Source: an uncultured Methylococcales bacterium (GTDB lineage: Bacteria; Pseudomonadota; Gammaproteobacteria; Methylococcales; Methylomonadaceae). From it: 40,934 nucleotides of DNA. Numbering within the stretch: the first letter of the stretch is position 1; the number at the start of each line of letters is the position of its first letter. The stretch spans positions 1-40,934 of the forward strand of contig CAIUVX010000034.1 of assembly GCA_903902705.1 (NCBI GenBank), in the 5' to 3' direction. Below are positions 7,211-15,747 of the stretch, in pieces. Made by a program: the position numbers and the translations under genes. Below the pieces are notes generated by a model, which saw only the letters and a program-made list of their open reading frames with translations, did no database searches and was not told the origin of the DNA.

Positions 7211-8497
7211 CTATTCGCCTGCTTGTTGACGGCGTTGCCCATCGTCTTTATAGACCAAACTCACCTCAGCTTCACCGCGCACCGTTTCAGCACTGATAAT
7301 ACACTGCTCGATGTCAATCCGCGACGGTATGTCAAACATGGTTTTGCGTAATAAATGTTCAAGTATGCTGCGTAAACCCCGCGCCCCTGTTTCGCGCTCT
7401 ATGGCTTTTTGCGCAATTTCTATCAGCGCGTCATGGTCAAAATTCAGCATCACGCCATCGTAGGAAAACAGTTGTTGATACTGCTTAACCAACGCATTTT
7501 TTGGCTCGGTTAATATTTGAATCAACGATTCTACGTCCAATGGTTCTAATGGGGCAAGAATGGGGAAACGTCCGATAAATTCAGGAATTAAGCCGAATTT
7601 GCGTAAATCGCTGGGTTGAGTCGCGTTGAGCATGGCTTCTAAAGACGGTTTTTCAGAAGTATCATTCATTTCCGCATGAAAACCAATGGCTGAGTTAGTC
7701 GGCATTAAGCGTTTTTCAACGTATTTTTCTAAACCAGGGAAAGAGCCTCCCGCGATAAATAAAATATTGCGGGTGTCTATCAGTGTTTCACCATCTTTGT
7801 TGCGTTGACCTTTGGTGGATATTTTGACGTGTGAGCCTTCCACTAAACGTAACAAGGCTTGTTGTACGCCTTCGCCTGATACATCACGCGTTCCCGTTTG
7901 TTGTTCAGGGCTGCGAGCAATTTTATCGACTTCGTCTAAATAGACAATGCCCCATTCCGCTTTAGAAATATTACCTTCGGCAACGTCCAGTAAGCGCACT
8001 AAAATATTTTCTACATCATCACCAACATAACCCGCTTGGGTTAAAGTCGTCGCATCAGCAACCACAAACGGTACACCAACCACTTTGGCTAAGGTGCTTG
8101 CTAATAAAGTTTTACCCGTTCCCGATGGACCTATTAATAAAATATTGGATTTACCGATTTCAATGTCATGATTGAATTCACCCAAACCTGCATCACCGCT
8201 TTCATGCTTTAGTCGCTTGTAGTGGTTATAAACCGCGACTGACAGAATTTCTTTCGCCAGATGTTGACCAATGATGTATTCGTCTAAGTGCGCTTTAATC
8301 TTTGCGGGCTTGGGTAATTCGCCCTGCATATCAGCCAGTTCTTTTTTCTTGCTCCAGCTAGTGACTACCTGACTGGCAAGCAGCACGCAGGCTTCACAAA
8401 TATAACCTTCCGCACCTGCAATTAACGGCACGCTCGCTGATTGAGGTATGCCACAAAAAGAACAATGTTTGCTGTCGTTAGTCGTCATGAAAGCCAT
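7211..8497 (-). CDS. clpX: ClpX-type AAA+ unfoldase, nif-associated paralogue
   Basis: The 428-residue protein carries the ClpX N-terminal zinc finger (CSFC...CEAC, residues 13-37), Walker A GPSGTGKT, pore loop GYVGDD, Walker B VYLDEVDK and sensor-2 GARGLRS. An IGF tripeptide (in SAIGFHAE) sits where ClpX docks ClpP, so it can probably feed ClpP. In A. vinelandii a second clpX (clpX2) follows nifM and is reported to act in turnover of nitrogenase-assembly proteins; the order here is identical. It is likely a dedicated copy, with a housekeeping clpX next to clpP elsewhere in the genome. Confidence 0.9.
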   Translation of the reverse strand: MAFMTTNDSKHCSFCGIPQSASVPLIAGAEGYICEACVLLASQVVTSWSKKKELADMQGELPKPAKIKAHLDEYIIGQHLAKEILSVAVYNHYKRLKHESGDAGLGEFNHDIEIGKSNILLIGPSGTGKTLLASTLAKVVGVPFVVADATTLTQAGYVGDDVENILVRLLDVAEGNISKAEWGIVYLDEVDKIARSPEQQTGTRDVSGEGVQQALLRLVEGSHVKISTKGQRNKDGETLIDTRNILFIAGGSFPGLEKYVEKRLMPTNSAIGFHAEMNDTSEKPSLEAMLNATQPSDLRKFGLIPEFIGRFPILAPLEPLDVESLIQILTEPKNALVKQYQQLFSYDGVMLNFDHDALIEIAQKAIERETGARGLRSILEHLLRKTMFDIPSRIDIEQCIISAETVRGEAEVSLVYKDDGQRRQQAGE

Positions 8498-8534
8498 CCG
8501 TTAATTTTTATTTAAATCTTAGGTAAGGGTAAAA

Positions 8535-8581
8535 AACCAAGTGGTCGCATTGGTTTGGTAGAGACGCGATTAATCACGTCT
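8535..8581. repeat. Two small palindromes between nifM and clpX
   Basis: AACCAA (8535-8540) pairs with TTGGTT (8550-8555), and AGACGCGATT/AATCACGTCT (8562-8581) is a near-perfect 20-bp palindrome. The latter resembles the AGACGCGATTAATCGCGTCT type of dispersed repeat found in many bacteria. It may adjust clpX expression relative to upstream nif genes. Confidence 0.45.
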
Positions 8582-8597
8582 TTAACATTACCAAATA

Positions 8598-9425
8598 TTA
8601 TTCTTTAGGCAAACCTGCTAACCAAGCGCGGATGCAATTTTGTCTAGCTCGTTCTTCCATCAACGCACGAATTTTTGGCGTGGCTTTGCCTAGTGATATG
8701 GTTTCGGCTTTGTGTATGTGTTTACAAAGCAGAATATGCAAACCAATTTCCGATTCAATTACCGTGCTAATTTCACCTGTTTTGAGAGTGAACAACACCG
8801 CATCTAATTCAGCGTATAAAGTGCCACGCGGAACAATACCTAAGTCGCCACCTTGTAATGCAGTTGGGCATTCAGAGTGTCTTAATGCCAAGTCAGCAAA
8901 TTTATAGGGTTTTTTAAGCAGTTTTTCGCGTAGTTCTTTGGCTCTTTGTAACGCTGCTTCACGCGTATTTTCCGAATAGTCTGGGTTGATACTGATAAGA
9001 ATATGACTGACGGCGCGGCGTTCAGGGACTGAAAATTTTTCAGGGTGTAGGTGATAATACAGACCTATATCCACGTCATTAATGTCTATCGAGCGACTAC
9101 CGACCCGATCCAATACGGCATTGACTTTACATTGGTGAAACAACGCGCCGCGTAAACTAGCTTCATTAAGGGAATTTTTGCTTAACTCAGCTAAAAAATG
9201 GCTTTCGTCATCATAACGCGCTTTAATTTCTTGGTATGCGTGTTGTACTTCTTGCTCACTAATAATTACGCCCGTGGCTTCGGGGGTATTTAACACGCGG
9301 TTTTCAATCGCCAGTTCATTACGCGCTTGTCGCTGCACTTGTTGTAATTCAGCATCGCCTAATTCGGTGGGTGATTTTTTAAACAACCCTAAGGCGGCTC
9401 TGAGCAAAATATAAGGTTCACTCAT
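8598..9425 (-). CDS. nifM: NifM, nitrogenase Fe-protein maturation PPIase
   Basis: The 275-residue protein has an N-terminal SurA-like helical region and a parvulin (PpiC) rotamase domain at about residues 135-240, with RRAVSHILISINP, FADLALRHSECPTALQGGDLG and GEISTVIESEIGLHILL. NifM is required for folding and activation of NifH. The gene overlaps nifZ by ATGA, and the cysteine-poor sequence has no signal peptide, consistent with a cytoplasmic parvulin. Its position after nifW-nifZ and before clpX matches Azotobacter. Confidence 0.92.
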   Translation of the reverse strand: MSEPYILLRAALGLFKKSPTELGDAELQQVQRQARNELAIENRVLNTPEATGVIISEQEVQHAYQEIKARYDDESHFLAELSKNSLNEASLRGALFHQCKVNAVLDRVGSRSIDINDVDIGLYYHLHPEKFSVPERRAVSHILISINPDYSENTREAALQRAKELREKLLKKPYKFADLALRHSECPTALQGGDLGIVPRGTLYAELDAVLFTLKTGEISTVIESEIGLHILLCKHIHKAETISLGKATPKIRALMEERARQNCIRAWLAGLPKE

Positions 9426-9898
9426 GACTCTGGCTCGATAAATTTCTCAGAAGCGGGCATTAAAGCAGGTTCTGGAACTTGAAATACCCGATCACGAAAT
9501 AGAACGTGATATTGGACGGGGTCTAAGTCGCGTAGAACTTTGACTACCTCGCCTTGAGTCTCACGTTGAACCAAAATTTCGCCTTTTATCGCTAGATCTA
9601 TGCCGCATAATACTTGATCTCGAAATTCAAAGCGGCTAGGTTGCCACGCTTCATCCAAGCCCAATAGCTCTTCTAAACGACAACCGACCATGCGTCCTTG
9701 TTGCAAAAAATGTACCGTAAAAATAACTTGATCTTGTAAAAATGTACCCACCTCAACCACATTGCCAACACTGCCACGGCGTATTAATAACTCGCCGACT
9801 TCCATACCAGGGTAAGTGCCGTCATTGCGAATATTACGCGTGACGCGCACATCTTCGCCAAATTCAAAACGACCTTCGTCAAAGCGTTCGGGTTTCAT
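9422..9898 (-). CDS. nifZ: NifZ, P-cluster maturation factor
   Basis: The 158-residue protein has two SH3-like repeats. The first (about 10-75) holds the signature VTRNIRNDGTYPG, GSVGNVVEVGTFLQ and VHFLQQGRMVGCR. The second (about 88-147) reads FEFRDQVLCGIDLA...QGEVVKVLRDLDPVQYHVLF. NifZ acts as a chaperone for the second P-cluster of the MoFe protein. It overlaps nifM by 4 nt and follows nifW by 15 nt. Confidence 0.93.
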   Translation of the reverse strand: MKPERFDEGRFEFGEDVRVTRNIRNDGTYPGMEVGELLIRRGSVGNVVEVGTFLQDQVIFTVHFLQQGRMVGCRLEELLGLDEAWQPSRFEFRDQVLCGIDLAIKGEILVQRETQGEVVKVLRDLDPVQYHVLFRDRVFQVPEPALMPASEKFIEPES

Positions 9899-9913
9899 AA
9901 TTCGACAAGCTCG

Positions 9914-10231
9914 TTATTTAATGTCAGTTAAAGGGACAAAAATGCTTAGTGGTTCGCCTATGCCCATGTTAAATACTTTAAAAACTTTTTCAGTTTGGGC
10001 ATCGGATTCAACAAAATCTTGATACGCCCGTTCCAGCAATTTGGTGTACACCGCCCGCTTTGCTTGTTCATCGTCTGGCATATTGTCAGAGGCTTGCAGC
10101 AAATAATCATGAAAGCGTTGCAGAATGTGCAGACGATTCACATGGACTACGCTAGGTTCGTAAGAAATAGCAAAGTATTGTAAAAAGTCTTCAGCGGATT
10201 CTAGGTCTTCTAAGTCGTCTTCAAAATTCAT
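9914..10231 (-). CDS. nifW: NifW, nitrogenase-stabilising protein
   Basis: The 105-residue all-helical protein has the NifW family features LEDLESAEDFLQYFAISYEP at the N-terminus, VVHVNRLHILQRFHDYL in the middle and the C-terminal VFKVFNMG. NifW binds the MoFe protein and supports its maturation or oxygen protection, together with NifZ. The ribosome site AGGAGAAACCGC precedes the ATG. It lies 16 nt downstream of a 36-codon membrane ORF. Confidence 0.92.
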   Translation of the reverse strand: MNFEDDLEDLESAEDFLQYFAISYEPSVVHVNRLHILQRFHDYLLQASDNMPDDEQAKRAVYTKLLERAYQDFVESDAQTEKVFKVFNMGIGEPLSIFVPLTDIK

Positions 10232-10247
10232 GCGGTTTCTCCTGTGT

Positions 10248-10358
10248 TTACAAAGGACCTATGGCAGAAGAATCCTGCATAGTTAAATAAATAACCAACA
10301 CAACGAAAAACAAAGCTCCCGCTATCGCTATGATGGAATTGGTTTTTTCTTTTAACAT
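10248..10358 (-). CDS. Small single-pass membrane protein, 36 aa, upstream of nifW
   Basis: A short ORF reads MLKEKTNSIIAIAGALFF then VVLVIYLTMQDSSAIGPL and stops at 10248-10250. A charged N-terminus (KEK) is followed by one hydrophobic helix (about residues 9-26) and a short polar tail, so it is probably an inner-membrane mini-protein with the N-terminus inside. A purine-rich ribosome site (GAGAG, 7 nt before ATG) and tight spacing to nifW (16 nt) favour real translation. No family recognised. A membrane peptide inside the nif maturation operon could interact with Rnf or a membrane sensor, but that is speculation. Confidence 0.6.
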   Translation of the reverse strand: MLKEKTNSIIAIAGALFFVVLVIYLTMQDSSAIGPL

Positions 10359-10394
10359 GGTATTTCTCTCGGTTTTTTTAAATTTTTTTACCTA

Positions 10395-10488
10395 GTTCCC
10401 ACGCGCTGCGTGGGAATTCATACAGACCGCGCTGCGGTCTAATCAACGCGGCGCGTTGAGACTGCATTCCCACGCAGCGCGTGGGAAC
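10395..10488. repeat. Dispersed palindromic repeat, copy 1
   Basis: Outer 23-bp arms (10395-10417 and 10466-10488, beginning GTTCCCACGCGCTGCGTGGG) are perfect inverted copies. Inside are two further hairpins, AGACCGC/GCGGTCT (10424-10440) and CAACGC/GCGTTG (10444-10458), giving a cloverleaf-like fold. A second copy with the same outer arms lies at 22818-22910. It sits between the TPR-like gene and the small membrane ORF in the nif operon. Confidence 0.85.
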
Positions 10489-10495
10489 GAGAAAA

Positions 10496-10984
10496 CTACA
10501 AATTCTTTAGCAAATCCAGCAAGGCTTGCGCTCCGATACGGTTTTTACTGTCCAGACTGATGAGTTTCTTAAAAATCTGTTCACTCAGTTCCAAACGATG
10601 CAAGCGCATATTCAAAAAACCAACCGCTTTCAGTGTGAATAAATACAAGCGTACTTGGGTTAGATTGGCTGTGTTGTCTATGTGCTGTTGCTGTAAATCT
10701 TGCCAGTGTTCGGGGAAATCAATGCTGGCTCGTATCACCGCCAAGGCTTTATAAGTCGCTAATAACGCATCTTCTAGCCGATGCTGGTAATAATAAAAAC
10801 GGTTTAATGCCACTAAAACATTCAGCGATTCAGGAGCAAGAAAATAAGCGCGTAATAATGGAAACTCTGCCTTACCATCGGCATAATTTTCTGCTGCTTC
10901 GGCTAATAATTCTTTTACGCCTGCCACATCGGTTTGTTCAAAATACAGCCCTTCGGCTTCAAAATCTAATAAATCCATACTCAT
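10496..10984 (-). CDS. TPR-like helical protein in nif operon
   Basis: The protein is about 162 residues ([19 protein letters not shown]...). Helical pairs such as [23 protein letters not shown] and a later [24 protein letters not shown] resemble tetratricopeptide repeats. The chosen start is the ATG overlapping the cysE stop (ATGA), because longer frames run back into cysE. It is a soluble protein with no cysteines and is probably a scaffold for protein contacts during nitrogenase maturation (inference from location between cysE and nifW). No gene name is assigned with confidence. Confidence 0.75.
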   Translation of the reverse strand: MSMDLLDFEAEGLYFEQTDVAGVKELLAEAAENYADGKAEFPLLRAYFLAPESLNVLVALNRFYYYQHRLEDALLATYKALAVIRASIDFPEHWQDLQQQHIDNTANLTQVRLYLFTLKAVGFLNMRLHRLELSEQIFKKLISLDSKNRIGAQALLDLLKNL

Positions 10985-11769
10985 GGTCGTATTACTACCG
11001 TGCTGGTTTGTTTGGAAGCGCAGATTGTTTCGGCTTCGCAACTGTCGCAGTTTTCTTCCTTTTCAACATCAACACTGGTGGCAGCTTGTTTGGCTTCGAG
11101 TTCATCAAGTCGTTCCACTAAACAGGCGATGGCTTTGCCGACTGGATCAGGAATTAAATGATGGTTTAAGTCCATGCCAGACGGATTTTGTATTTGTGTA
11201 CCTTTGGTTTGAATAATGCGCCCAGGAATACCTACCACGGTGCAGCAAGGAGGCACATCTTTCACCACCACTGAATTTGCACCGACTCTGACGTTATTGC
11301 CCAAGGTAATCGCGCCTAAAATTTTTGCACCCGCGCCGACTAATACGTTATCGCCTAAGGTTGGATGGCGTTTAATCTTATGCCACGTTGTGCCACCCAA
11401 AGTAACACCGTGGTACAAAGTGACATCGTTGCCAACTTCCGCCGTTTCACCGATGACTACACCGAGAGCATGATCGATAAATAATCGTCTTCCGATGGTC
11501 GCACCAGGGTGTATATCGACAGATGTTAGGAACTTACTAAATGCACCCAGCAAGCGAGCTGTTAATCTCCAATTGGCTCGCCATAAACGATGGCTGACGC
11601 GGTGAAACAACACCGCATGAACTCCTGAATATGTGAGCAAAATTTCCCAGACATTGTGTGCGGCAGGGTCACGTCCAAAAACGCAATGCACATCTTCAAT
11701 CCACTGTGCCAACAGCGATTGTGGTTTATGCGCGTGTTTTATCGCGTTATTGGGCATGACCATAACCAT
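10981..11769 (-). CDS. cysE: Serine O-acetyltransferase, nif-specific
   Basis: The product is about 262 residues. An N-terminal helical SAT domain ([15 protein letters not shown]) is followed by left-handed beta-helix hexapeptide repeats: [55 protein letters not shown]. Catalytic His are seen in [10 protein letters not shown] and in YHGVTLGG. The enzyme makes O-acetylserine for cysteine, which feeds NifS-driven Fe-S synthesis (nifP/cysE1 of Azotobacter). The ATG at 11769 overlaps the stop of the 49-aa ORF as TAATG, so I prefer it to the upstream ATG at 11784. The Cys-rich tail [13 protein letters not shown] is unusual and might bind metal. Confidence 0.93.
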   Translation of the reverse strand: MVMVMPNNAIKHAHKPQSLLAQWIEDVHCVFGRDPAAHNVWEILLTYSGVHAVLFHRVSHRLWRANWRLTARLLGAFSKFLTSVDIHPGATIGRRLFIDHALGVVIGETAEVGNDVTLYHGVTLGGTTWHKIKRHPTLGDNVLVGAGAKILGAITLGNNVRVGANSVVVKDVPPCCTVVGIPGRIIQTKGTQIQNPSGMDLNHHLIPDPVGKAIACLVERLDELEAKQAATSVDVEKEENCDSCEAETICASKQTSTVVIRP

Positions 11770-11918
11770 TAGCTCAAGCTCCAAGCCGCATATAAACTAG
11801 GTGGAGCTGGAACACGAAAAAACGAACCTGGATATTCATCGCAGGGTTCGATGATGGTTACAGTTATTTTATCTTCTGTATCGTGTTCATCTGTTTGTCT
11901 ATCATTCGATTCATTCAT
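11769..11918 (-). CDS. Small acidic protein, 49 aa, between nifV and cysE
   Basis: An ORF of 49 codons begins [17 protein letters not shown], continues [19 protein letters not shown] and ends [13 protein letters not shown]. Its ATG overlaps the nifV stop (ATGA) and its stop overlaps the cysE start (TAATG). It thus bridges two real genes with no free base, strong evidence of translation by coupling. The N-terminus is acidic and disordered-looking; the rest may form a small beta unit. One cysteine is present. I do not recognise a family. Confidence 0.65.
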   Translation of the reverse strand: MNESNDRQTDEHDTEDKITVTIIEPCDEYPGSFFRVPAPPSLYAAWSLS

Positions 11919-13051
11919 GACAATACCTCAAGATTTTGGTGAAAACGGTTTAGGTCTATGGCTAATGGTGACCGTTTGGTGCTGCTGACAAACTGTTTAA
12001 CTTGCGTTAATAACGCCTGTGCTTGGCTACGATTAACGGGTATGCCTAATTGCTTGTAGGCATGAATCACGCCTTGAGTACCCGAATGTTTACCCAGCAC
12101 TAATTGATGACTACGCCCAACTATCGCTGGGTCTACGCCTTGATAATTGTTGAAGTCTTTTAATAAACCATCAACATGAATGCCCGCTTCGTGACTGAAT
12201 ACTGATTTGCCGATTAAACTTTTACGGCTACCAATCGCATCACCTGAAGCGCGAGCAACTTTTTCTGATAATAGAGGGAAGTTTTGTAACACACAGCCCG
12301 TTTGAAAATTGTAGAGTTGCGTCAACCCCACCACCACTTCTTCCAAAGCCGCATTACCTGCGCGTTCACCTAAACCGTTGACGGTAGTATTAACGTGGGT
12401 TGCACCAGCTAAAGCGGCGGCGAGTGTGTTAGCGGTTGCCAGTCCTAAATCATCGTGGGCGTGCATTTCAATATCTAAATCAGTCGCGGCGCGGATTTTT
12501 TGTATCGCGGCAAATACGCCAAACGGTTCGCTAATACCGACTGTATCGGCGTAACGAATACGACTTGCACCCGCCGCTTGTGCGGTTTCTGCAATCGCCA
12601 GAATAAAATCTAAGTCTGCACGGGACGCATCTTCCATGCCGACACAAACATTTAAACCTAGATTTCGAGCTTCTTGAACACAGGCAGTAATGGTGTTTAA
12701 CACCCATTGTCTATCGCGTTTCAGTTTGTGTTGGATGTGTTGATCGGAGGCAGAAATAGACAAATCAATCATATCGACATTCAGACCAACACACACGGCA
12801 AGATCATCACGGCGCATTCTTGACCACACCAATAATTTACTGGGCAGTTTTAACGCGGCGATGGCTTGAATTTCTTCACGCTCGACTGCACCCATTGCGG
12901 GAATACCACACTCTAATTCAGGCACACCCAACGCTGCCAATTGACTAGCAATATCAAGTTTTTCCTCCAGAGAAAACGCCACGCCAGCGGATTGTTCACC
13001 GTCTCGTAGGGTGGTGTCGTCAATGATAATATGGCGGCTAGGCGTGTTCAT
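11915..13051 (-). CDS. nifV: Homocitrate synthase NifV
   Basis: The 378-residue enzyme condenses acetyl-CoA with 2-oxoglutarate to give homocitrate, the organic ligand of FeMo-co. The catalytic strand DDTTLRDGEQSAGVAF at residues 11-26 and the metal-binding MHAHDDLGLATANTLAA are diagnostic of the DRE-TIM family. NTTVNGLGERAGNAALEEVV and the C-terminal GKHSGTQGV region also match. It is 6 nt downstream of nifS and overlaps the 49-aa ORF. Confidence 0.95.
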   Translation of the reverse strand: MNTPSRHIIIDDTTLRDGEQSAGVAFSLEEKLDIASQLAALGVPELECGIPAMGAVEREEIQAIAALKLPSKLLVWSRMRRDDLAVCVGLNVDMIDLSISASDQHIQHKLKRDRQWVLNTITACVQEARNLGLNVCVGMEDASRADLDFILAIAETAQAAGASRIRYADTVGISEPFGVFAAIQKIRAATDLDIEMHAHDDLGLATANTLAAALAGATHVNTTVNGLGERAGNAALEEVVVGLTQLYNFQTGCVLQNFPLLSEKVARASGDAIGSRKSLIGKSVFSHEAGIHVDGLLKDFNNYQGVDPAIVGRSHQLVLGKHSGTQGVIHAYKQLGIPVNRSQAQALLTQVKQFVSSTKRSPLAIDLNRFHQNLEVLS

Positions 13052-13057
13052 GGCAGA

Positions 13058-14266
13058 TTAAGAGTAAGTGGGTGCAAACGCTTGTTCAGGATTCGCCACA
13101 GGCGCGTCACCCGACCAATATGGCGATAATTTTCTGAGTGTTGCGGCAATGCCAGGCATGACTTTTAACACTTCATCAACTTCAGACATACTGTTATAGC
13201 GAGAGAATGAAAACCGTATCGTGCCATGTGCGGCGGTGTAAGGAATATCCATTGCCCGCATAACGTGAGAAGGTTCCAATGAGCCTGAGGTACACGCCGA
13301 ACCGCTAGAAGCCGCAATACCTGCCTTATTCAGCAACATCAAAATAGATTCACCTTCGATATATTCAAAGGCAATGTCAGTGGTGTTAGGCAAACGATTA
13401 TTCAAATCACCCGTGACAAAACTGTGCGGTACGCTGTCAATAATGCCGCGTTCTAAACGATCACGCATGGCTTTGACTTTGGTATTTTCAAATTCAATGT
13501 GTTGCAACGCCAATTCACAGGCTTTTCCCAAGCCAACAATCGACGCAGTGTTTTCAGTACCTGCGCGACGACCGCGTTCTTGATGACCACCGCGCAATAA
13601 CGGGCGATAACGGACACCACGACGCAAATATAAAACACCGATACCTTTAGGCGAATGTAATTTATGCCCTGATAAAGACAGCATATCGATTTTGGTATCT
13701 GCCAGCATCATCGGAATTTTGCCGACCGCCTGCACTGCATCGGTATGAAACATTACCCCTGCGGCATTGGCTAATTCTGCCATTTCAATAACTGGGAATA
13801 GTGTTCCTGTTTCATTGTTTGCCCACATGACTGTCACTAACGCAACATTTTCAGAGAGCATTTTTTTATAGCTTTCGAGATTCAATCGACCACATTTATC
13901 CACAGGTAAACGATGGATGGTGTAGCCGTCTTTTTCCAATTGATCGCATACCCCTAAAATGGCAGGATGCTCAACCATCGTAGTGATGATTTCTTTGCGA
14001 TTGGGTTGGCATTTGATCGCGGATAAAATCGCGGTGGTATTGGATTCTGTACCGCAGGAGGTGAAAATAATTTCAGAATCATGTTCACAACCGATTAAGG
14101 CTTGTACTTGTTGCCGTGCTTGCTTAAGACCACGCGCAACACCATCGGCGAATTTATGAATCGAAGACGGATTGCCGTATTGCTCAAGAAAATAGGGCAT
14201 CATGGCATCGACCACTGCACGGTCTACTTTGGTGGTGGCGTTGTTATCTAGGTAGATGTCGCTCAT
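13058..14266 (-). CDS. nifS: Cysteine desulfurase NifS
   Basis: The 402-residue PLP enzyme mobilises sulfur from cysteine for NifU. N-terminal YLDNNATTKVD, the PLP lysine in SLSGHKLHSPKGIG, and the mobile-loop catalytic Cys in ASSGSACTSGSLEPSHVM are visible. It starts with an ATG overlapping the nifU stop (TAATG), so NifU and NifS are translationally coupled, fitting their one-to-one interaction. Confidence 0.96.
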   Translation of the reverse strand: MSDIYLDNNATTKVDRAVVDAMMPYFLEQYGNPSSIHKFADGVARGLKQARQQVQALIGCEHDSEIIFTSCGTESNTTAILSAIKCQPNRKEIITTMVEHPAILGVCDQLEKDGYTIHRLPVDKCGRLNLESYKKMLSENVALVTVMWANNETGTLFPVIEMAELANAAGVMFHTDAVQAVGKIPMMLADTKIDMLSLSGHKLHSPKGIGVLYLRRGVRYRPLLRGGHQERGRRAGTENTASIVGLGKACELALQHIEFENTKVKAMRDRLERGIIDSVPHSFVTGDLNNRLPNTTDIAFEYIEGESILMLLNKAGIAASSGSACTSGSLEPSHVMRAMDIPYTAAHGTIRFSFSRYNSMSEVDEVLKVMPGIAATLRKLSPYWSGDAPVANPEQAFAPTYS

Positions 14267-15192
14267 TACGCCACCTCAATATTGACCAATTTTTTCATTT
14301 CAGAAGCAGGCACGACTTTAATAAACTCGCCCATCACTTCCATCAGCCGTTGCTGAATACCTGCAATTGTCATCGCCGCCATACTGCAACCATTACACGC
14401 CCCAGTCATGTTGACATAAGCGGTATTGCCGATAACTTCGACCAATTCTGCATCACCACCGTCTGCCATTAATGCAGGGCGTAGCGACTCTAAAACTTCT
14501 TCAATTTTTTTAATGCGTTGCAAATTGGTCAATGGCGTTTTCACCGCTGCGATTTTTTCTGGCGTTGCCGCTTTTTGCTTGTCTTCTGGTTTTGAGCAAA
14601 CGCTAGGATCAAATTTTTCGCCTTTTTCCGCTAACACTTTTTCTAAAATCGCTTCAATATCTTCATGACAGGCTGCACAACCGCCACCCGCTTTGGTGAA
14701 GTTAGTAACATCTTCAACGGTGCGTAATTTATTCGCCCACACCATTTCTTCAATCATCACCGCATCAATGGCAAAACATTTGCAGATTAACGCGCCTTCT
14801 TCGTGATCGTCGCGCCATTCTTCGCCGCGATAATTGGCAATCGCCGCTTGTAAAGCCTCGCGCCCCATCACCGAACAGTGCATTTTTTCAGGTGGTAAGC
14901 CTTCGAGTTGATCCGCTATATCTTGGTTAGTGACTTTTAAGGCTTCATCCAAAGTCATGCCTTTGATGATTTCGGTTAACACCGATGACGAGGCAATCGC
15001 TGAACCACAACCAAAGGTTTGAAAACCCGCTTCTAAAATAATTTCGCTCTCGTCATCAACTTTTAATGTTAAACGTAGAGCATCTCCACAACTGATAGAA
15101 CCCACTTCACCCGTGGCATTAGCATCAGCCACTGCACCCGCGTTTTTTGGATTGAAAAAATGTTCTTTAACTGTATCTGAATAATCCCACAT
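14266..15192 (-). CDS. nifU: NifU, Fe-S cluster scaffold
   Basis: This 308-residue modular scaffold has three parts. The IscU-like N-domain has Cys35, Cys62 and Cys106; the central permanent [2Fe-2S] domain has CKC (137-139) and CAAC (172-175); the C-terminal Nfu domain has CNGC. NifU assembles clusters with sulfur from NifS and passes [4Fe-4S] to NifH and to the NifB/NifEN route. It is 12 nt downstream of iscA and shares a sigma-54 promoter with it. Confidence 0.96.
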   Translation of the reverse strand: MWDYSDTVKEHFFNPKNAGAVADANATGEVGSISCGDALRLTLKVDDESEIILEAGFQTFGCGSAIASSSVLTEIIKGMTLDEALKVTNQDIADQLEGLPPEKMHCSVMGREALQAAIANYRGEEWRDDHEEGALICKCFAIDAVMIEEMVWANKLRTVEDVTNFTKAGGGCAACHEDIEAILEKVLAEKGEKFDPSVCSKPEDKQKAATPEKIAAVKTPLTNLQRIKKIEEVLESLRPALMADGGDAELVEVIGNTAYVNMTGACNGCSMAAMTIAGIQQRLMEVMGEFIKVVPASEMKKLVNIEVA

Positions 15193-15204
15193 GACGGTTT
15201 CCTC

Positions 15205-15567
15205 TTAGTGTGGTGTACAGGTTTTAGCGTCACCGCCGTTATTTTCAGTCGAGAACGATGTCCCGCACGCACAACTTTTCACCGCATTAGGATTAGTAAA
15301 CTTAAATCCTGAGCCTTCGATACTGTCGATAAAATCTACCGACATACCATCTAGTGCTGGCAAACTACTTGCCGCAACAAACACTTTTACCGTGCCGCAA
15401 TCAATCACGGTGTCATCGTCATTTTGAGTAACTTCTAGTTTTAAACCGTACTGCAAACCTGAACAACCGCCATCGGTTGCTTCGATACGCAAACCCGCTG
15501 TGGGCATTTCTGAACTGGCAATAAAGCGACCGACTGCGCTGATTGCTTTGTCTGTTAGGGTAATCAT
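15205..15567 (-). CDS. iscA: Nif-associated IscA/HesB A-type Fe-S carrier
   Basis: The 120-residue A-type carrier has the three conserved cysteines Cys35 (GGCSG), Cys99 and Cys101 (SCACGTSF). Family strands AVGRFIASSEMPTAGLRIEA and DGMSVDFIDS also fit. A short Cys-containing tail (DAKTCTPH) extends past the usual end. It is the first gene after the sigma-54 promoter at 15611-15628 and corresponds to the nifIscA that precedes nifU in Azotobacter. Confidence 0.93.
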   Translation of the reverse strand: MITLTDKAISAVGRFIASSEMPTAGLRIEATDGGCSGLQYGLKLEVTQNDDDTVIDCGTVKVFVAASSLPALDGMSVDFIDSIEGSGFKFTNPNAVKSCACGTSFSTENNGGDAKTCTPH

Positions 15568-15610
15568 TGGTAACGCTCCTGAAGAGTGGCATTGTTCTTG
15601 TTTATACTTA

Positions 15611-15628
15611 TAGCAACCTGTATGCCAG
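15611..15628 (-). promoter_or_regulatory. Sigma-54 promoter of iscA-nifUSV operon
   Basis: On the minus strand CTGGCATACAGGTTGCTA has GG and GC separated by 10 bases and the preferred TTGC -12 box. The expected start is near 15600, about 33 nt before the iscA ATG. It is the only nif-type promoter seen for the long minus-strand run down to 5644. Confidence 0.8.
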
Positions 15629-15711
15629 TTAGGTAACGCCTTGTTTAATGGGCATTAACAGGCTAAAGACAACAGAAAAAGGGCTTTAAGCACACACGCA
15701 CAGCAACGTTT

Positions 15712-15727
15712 TGTAAGCTTTACTACA
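15712..15727. promoter_or_regulatory. NifA upstream activator site for iscA-nifUSV
   Basis: TGT-AAGCTTTACT-ACA matches TGT-N10-ACA and lies about 85-115 bp upstream of the iscA promoter. It is only 20 bp before the divergent gene at 15748, so NifA bound here could also affect that gene. Confidence 0.65.
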
Positions 15728-15747
15728 ATTTATTTGGAGCAAATACG

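Noticed and set aside
10807-11121. Forward 104-aa ORF over the TPR-like gene and cysE
   Set aside because: Antisense shadow of two well-supported genes.
15648-15665. Forward -24/-12-like match upstream of the NifZ-like gene (TGGGCATTAACAGGCT)
   Set aside because: Spacing is right, but the -12 box is AGGC rather than TTGC and no second UAS is placed for it; too weak to call.
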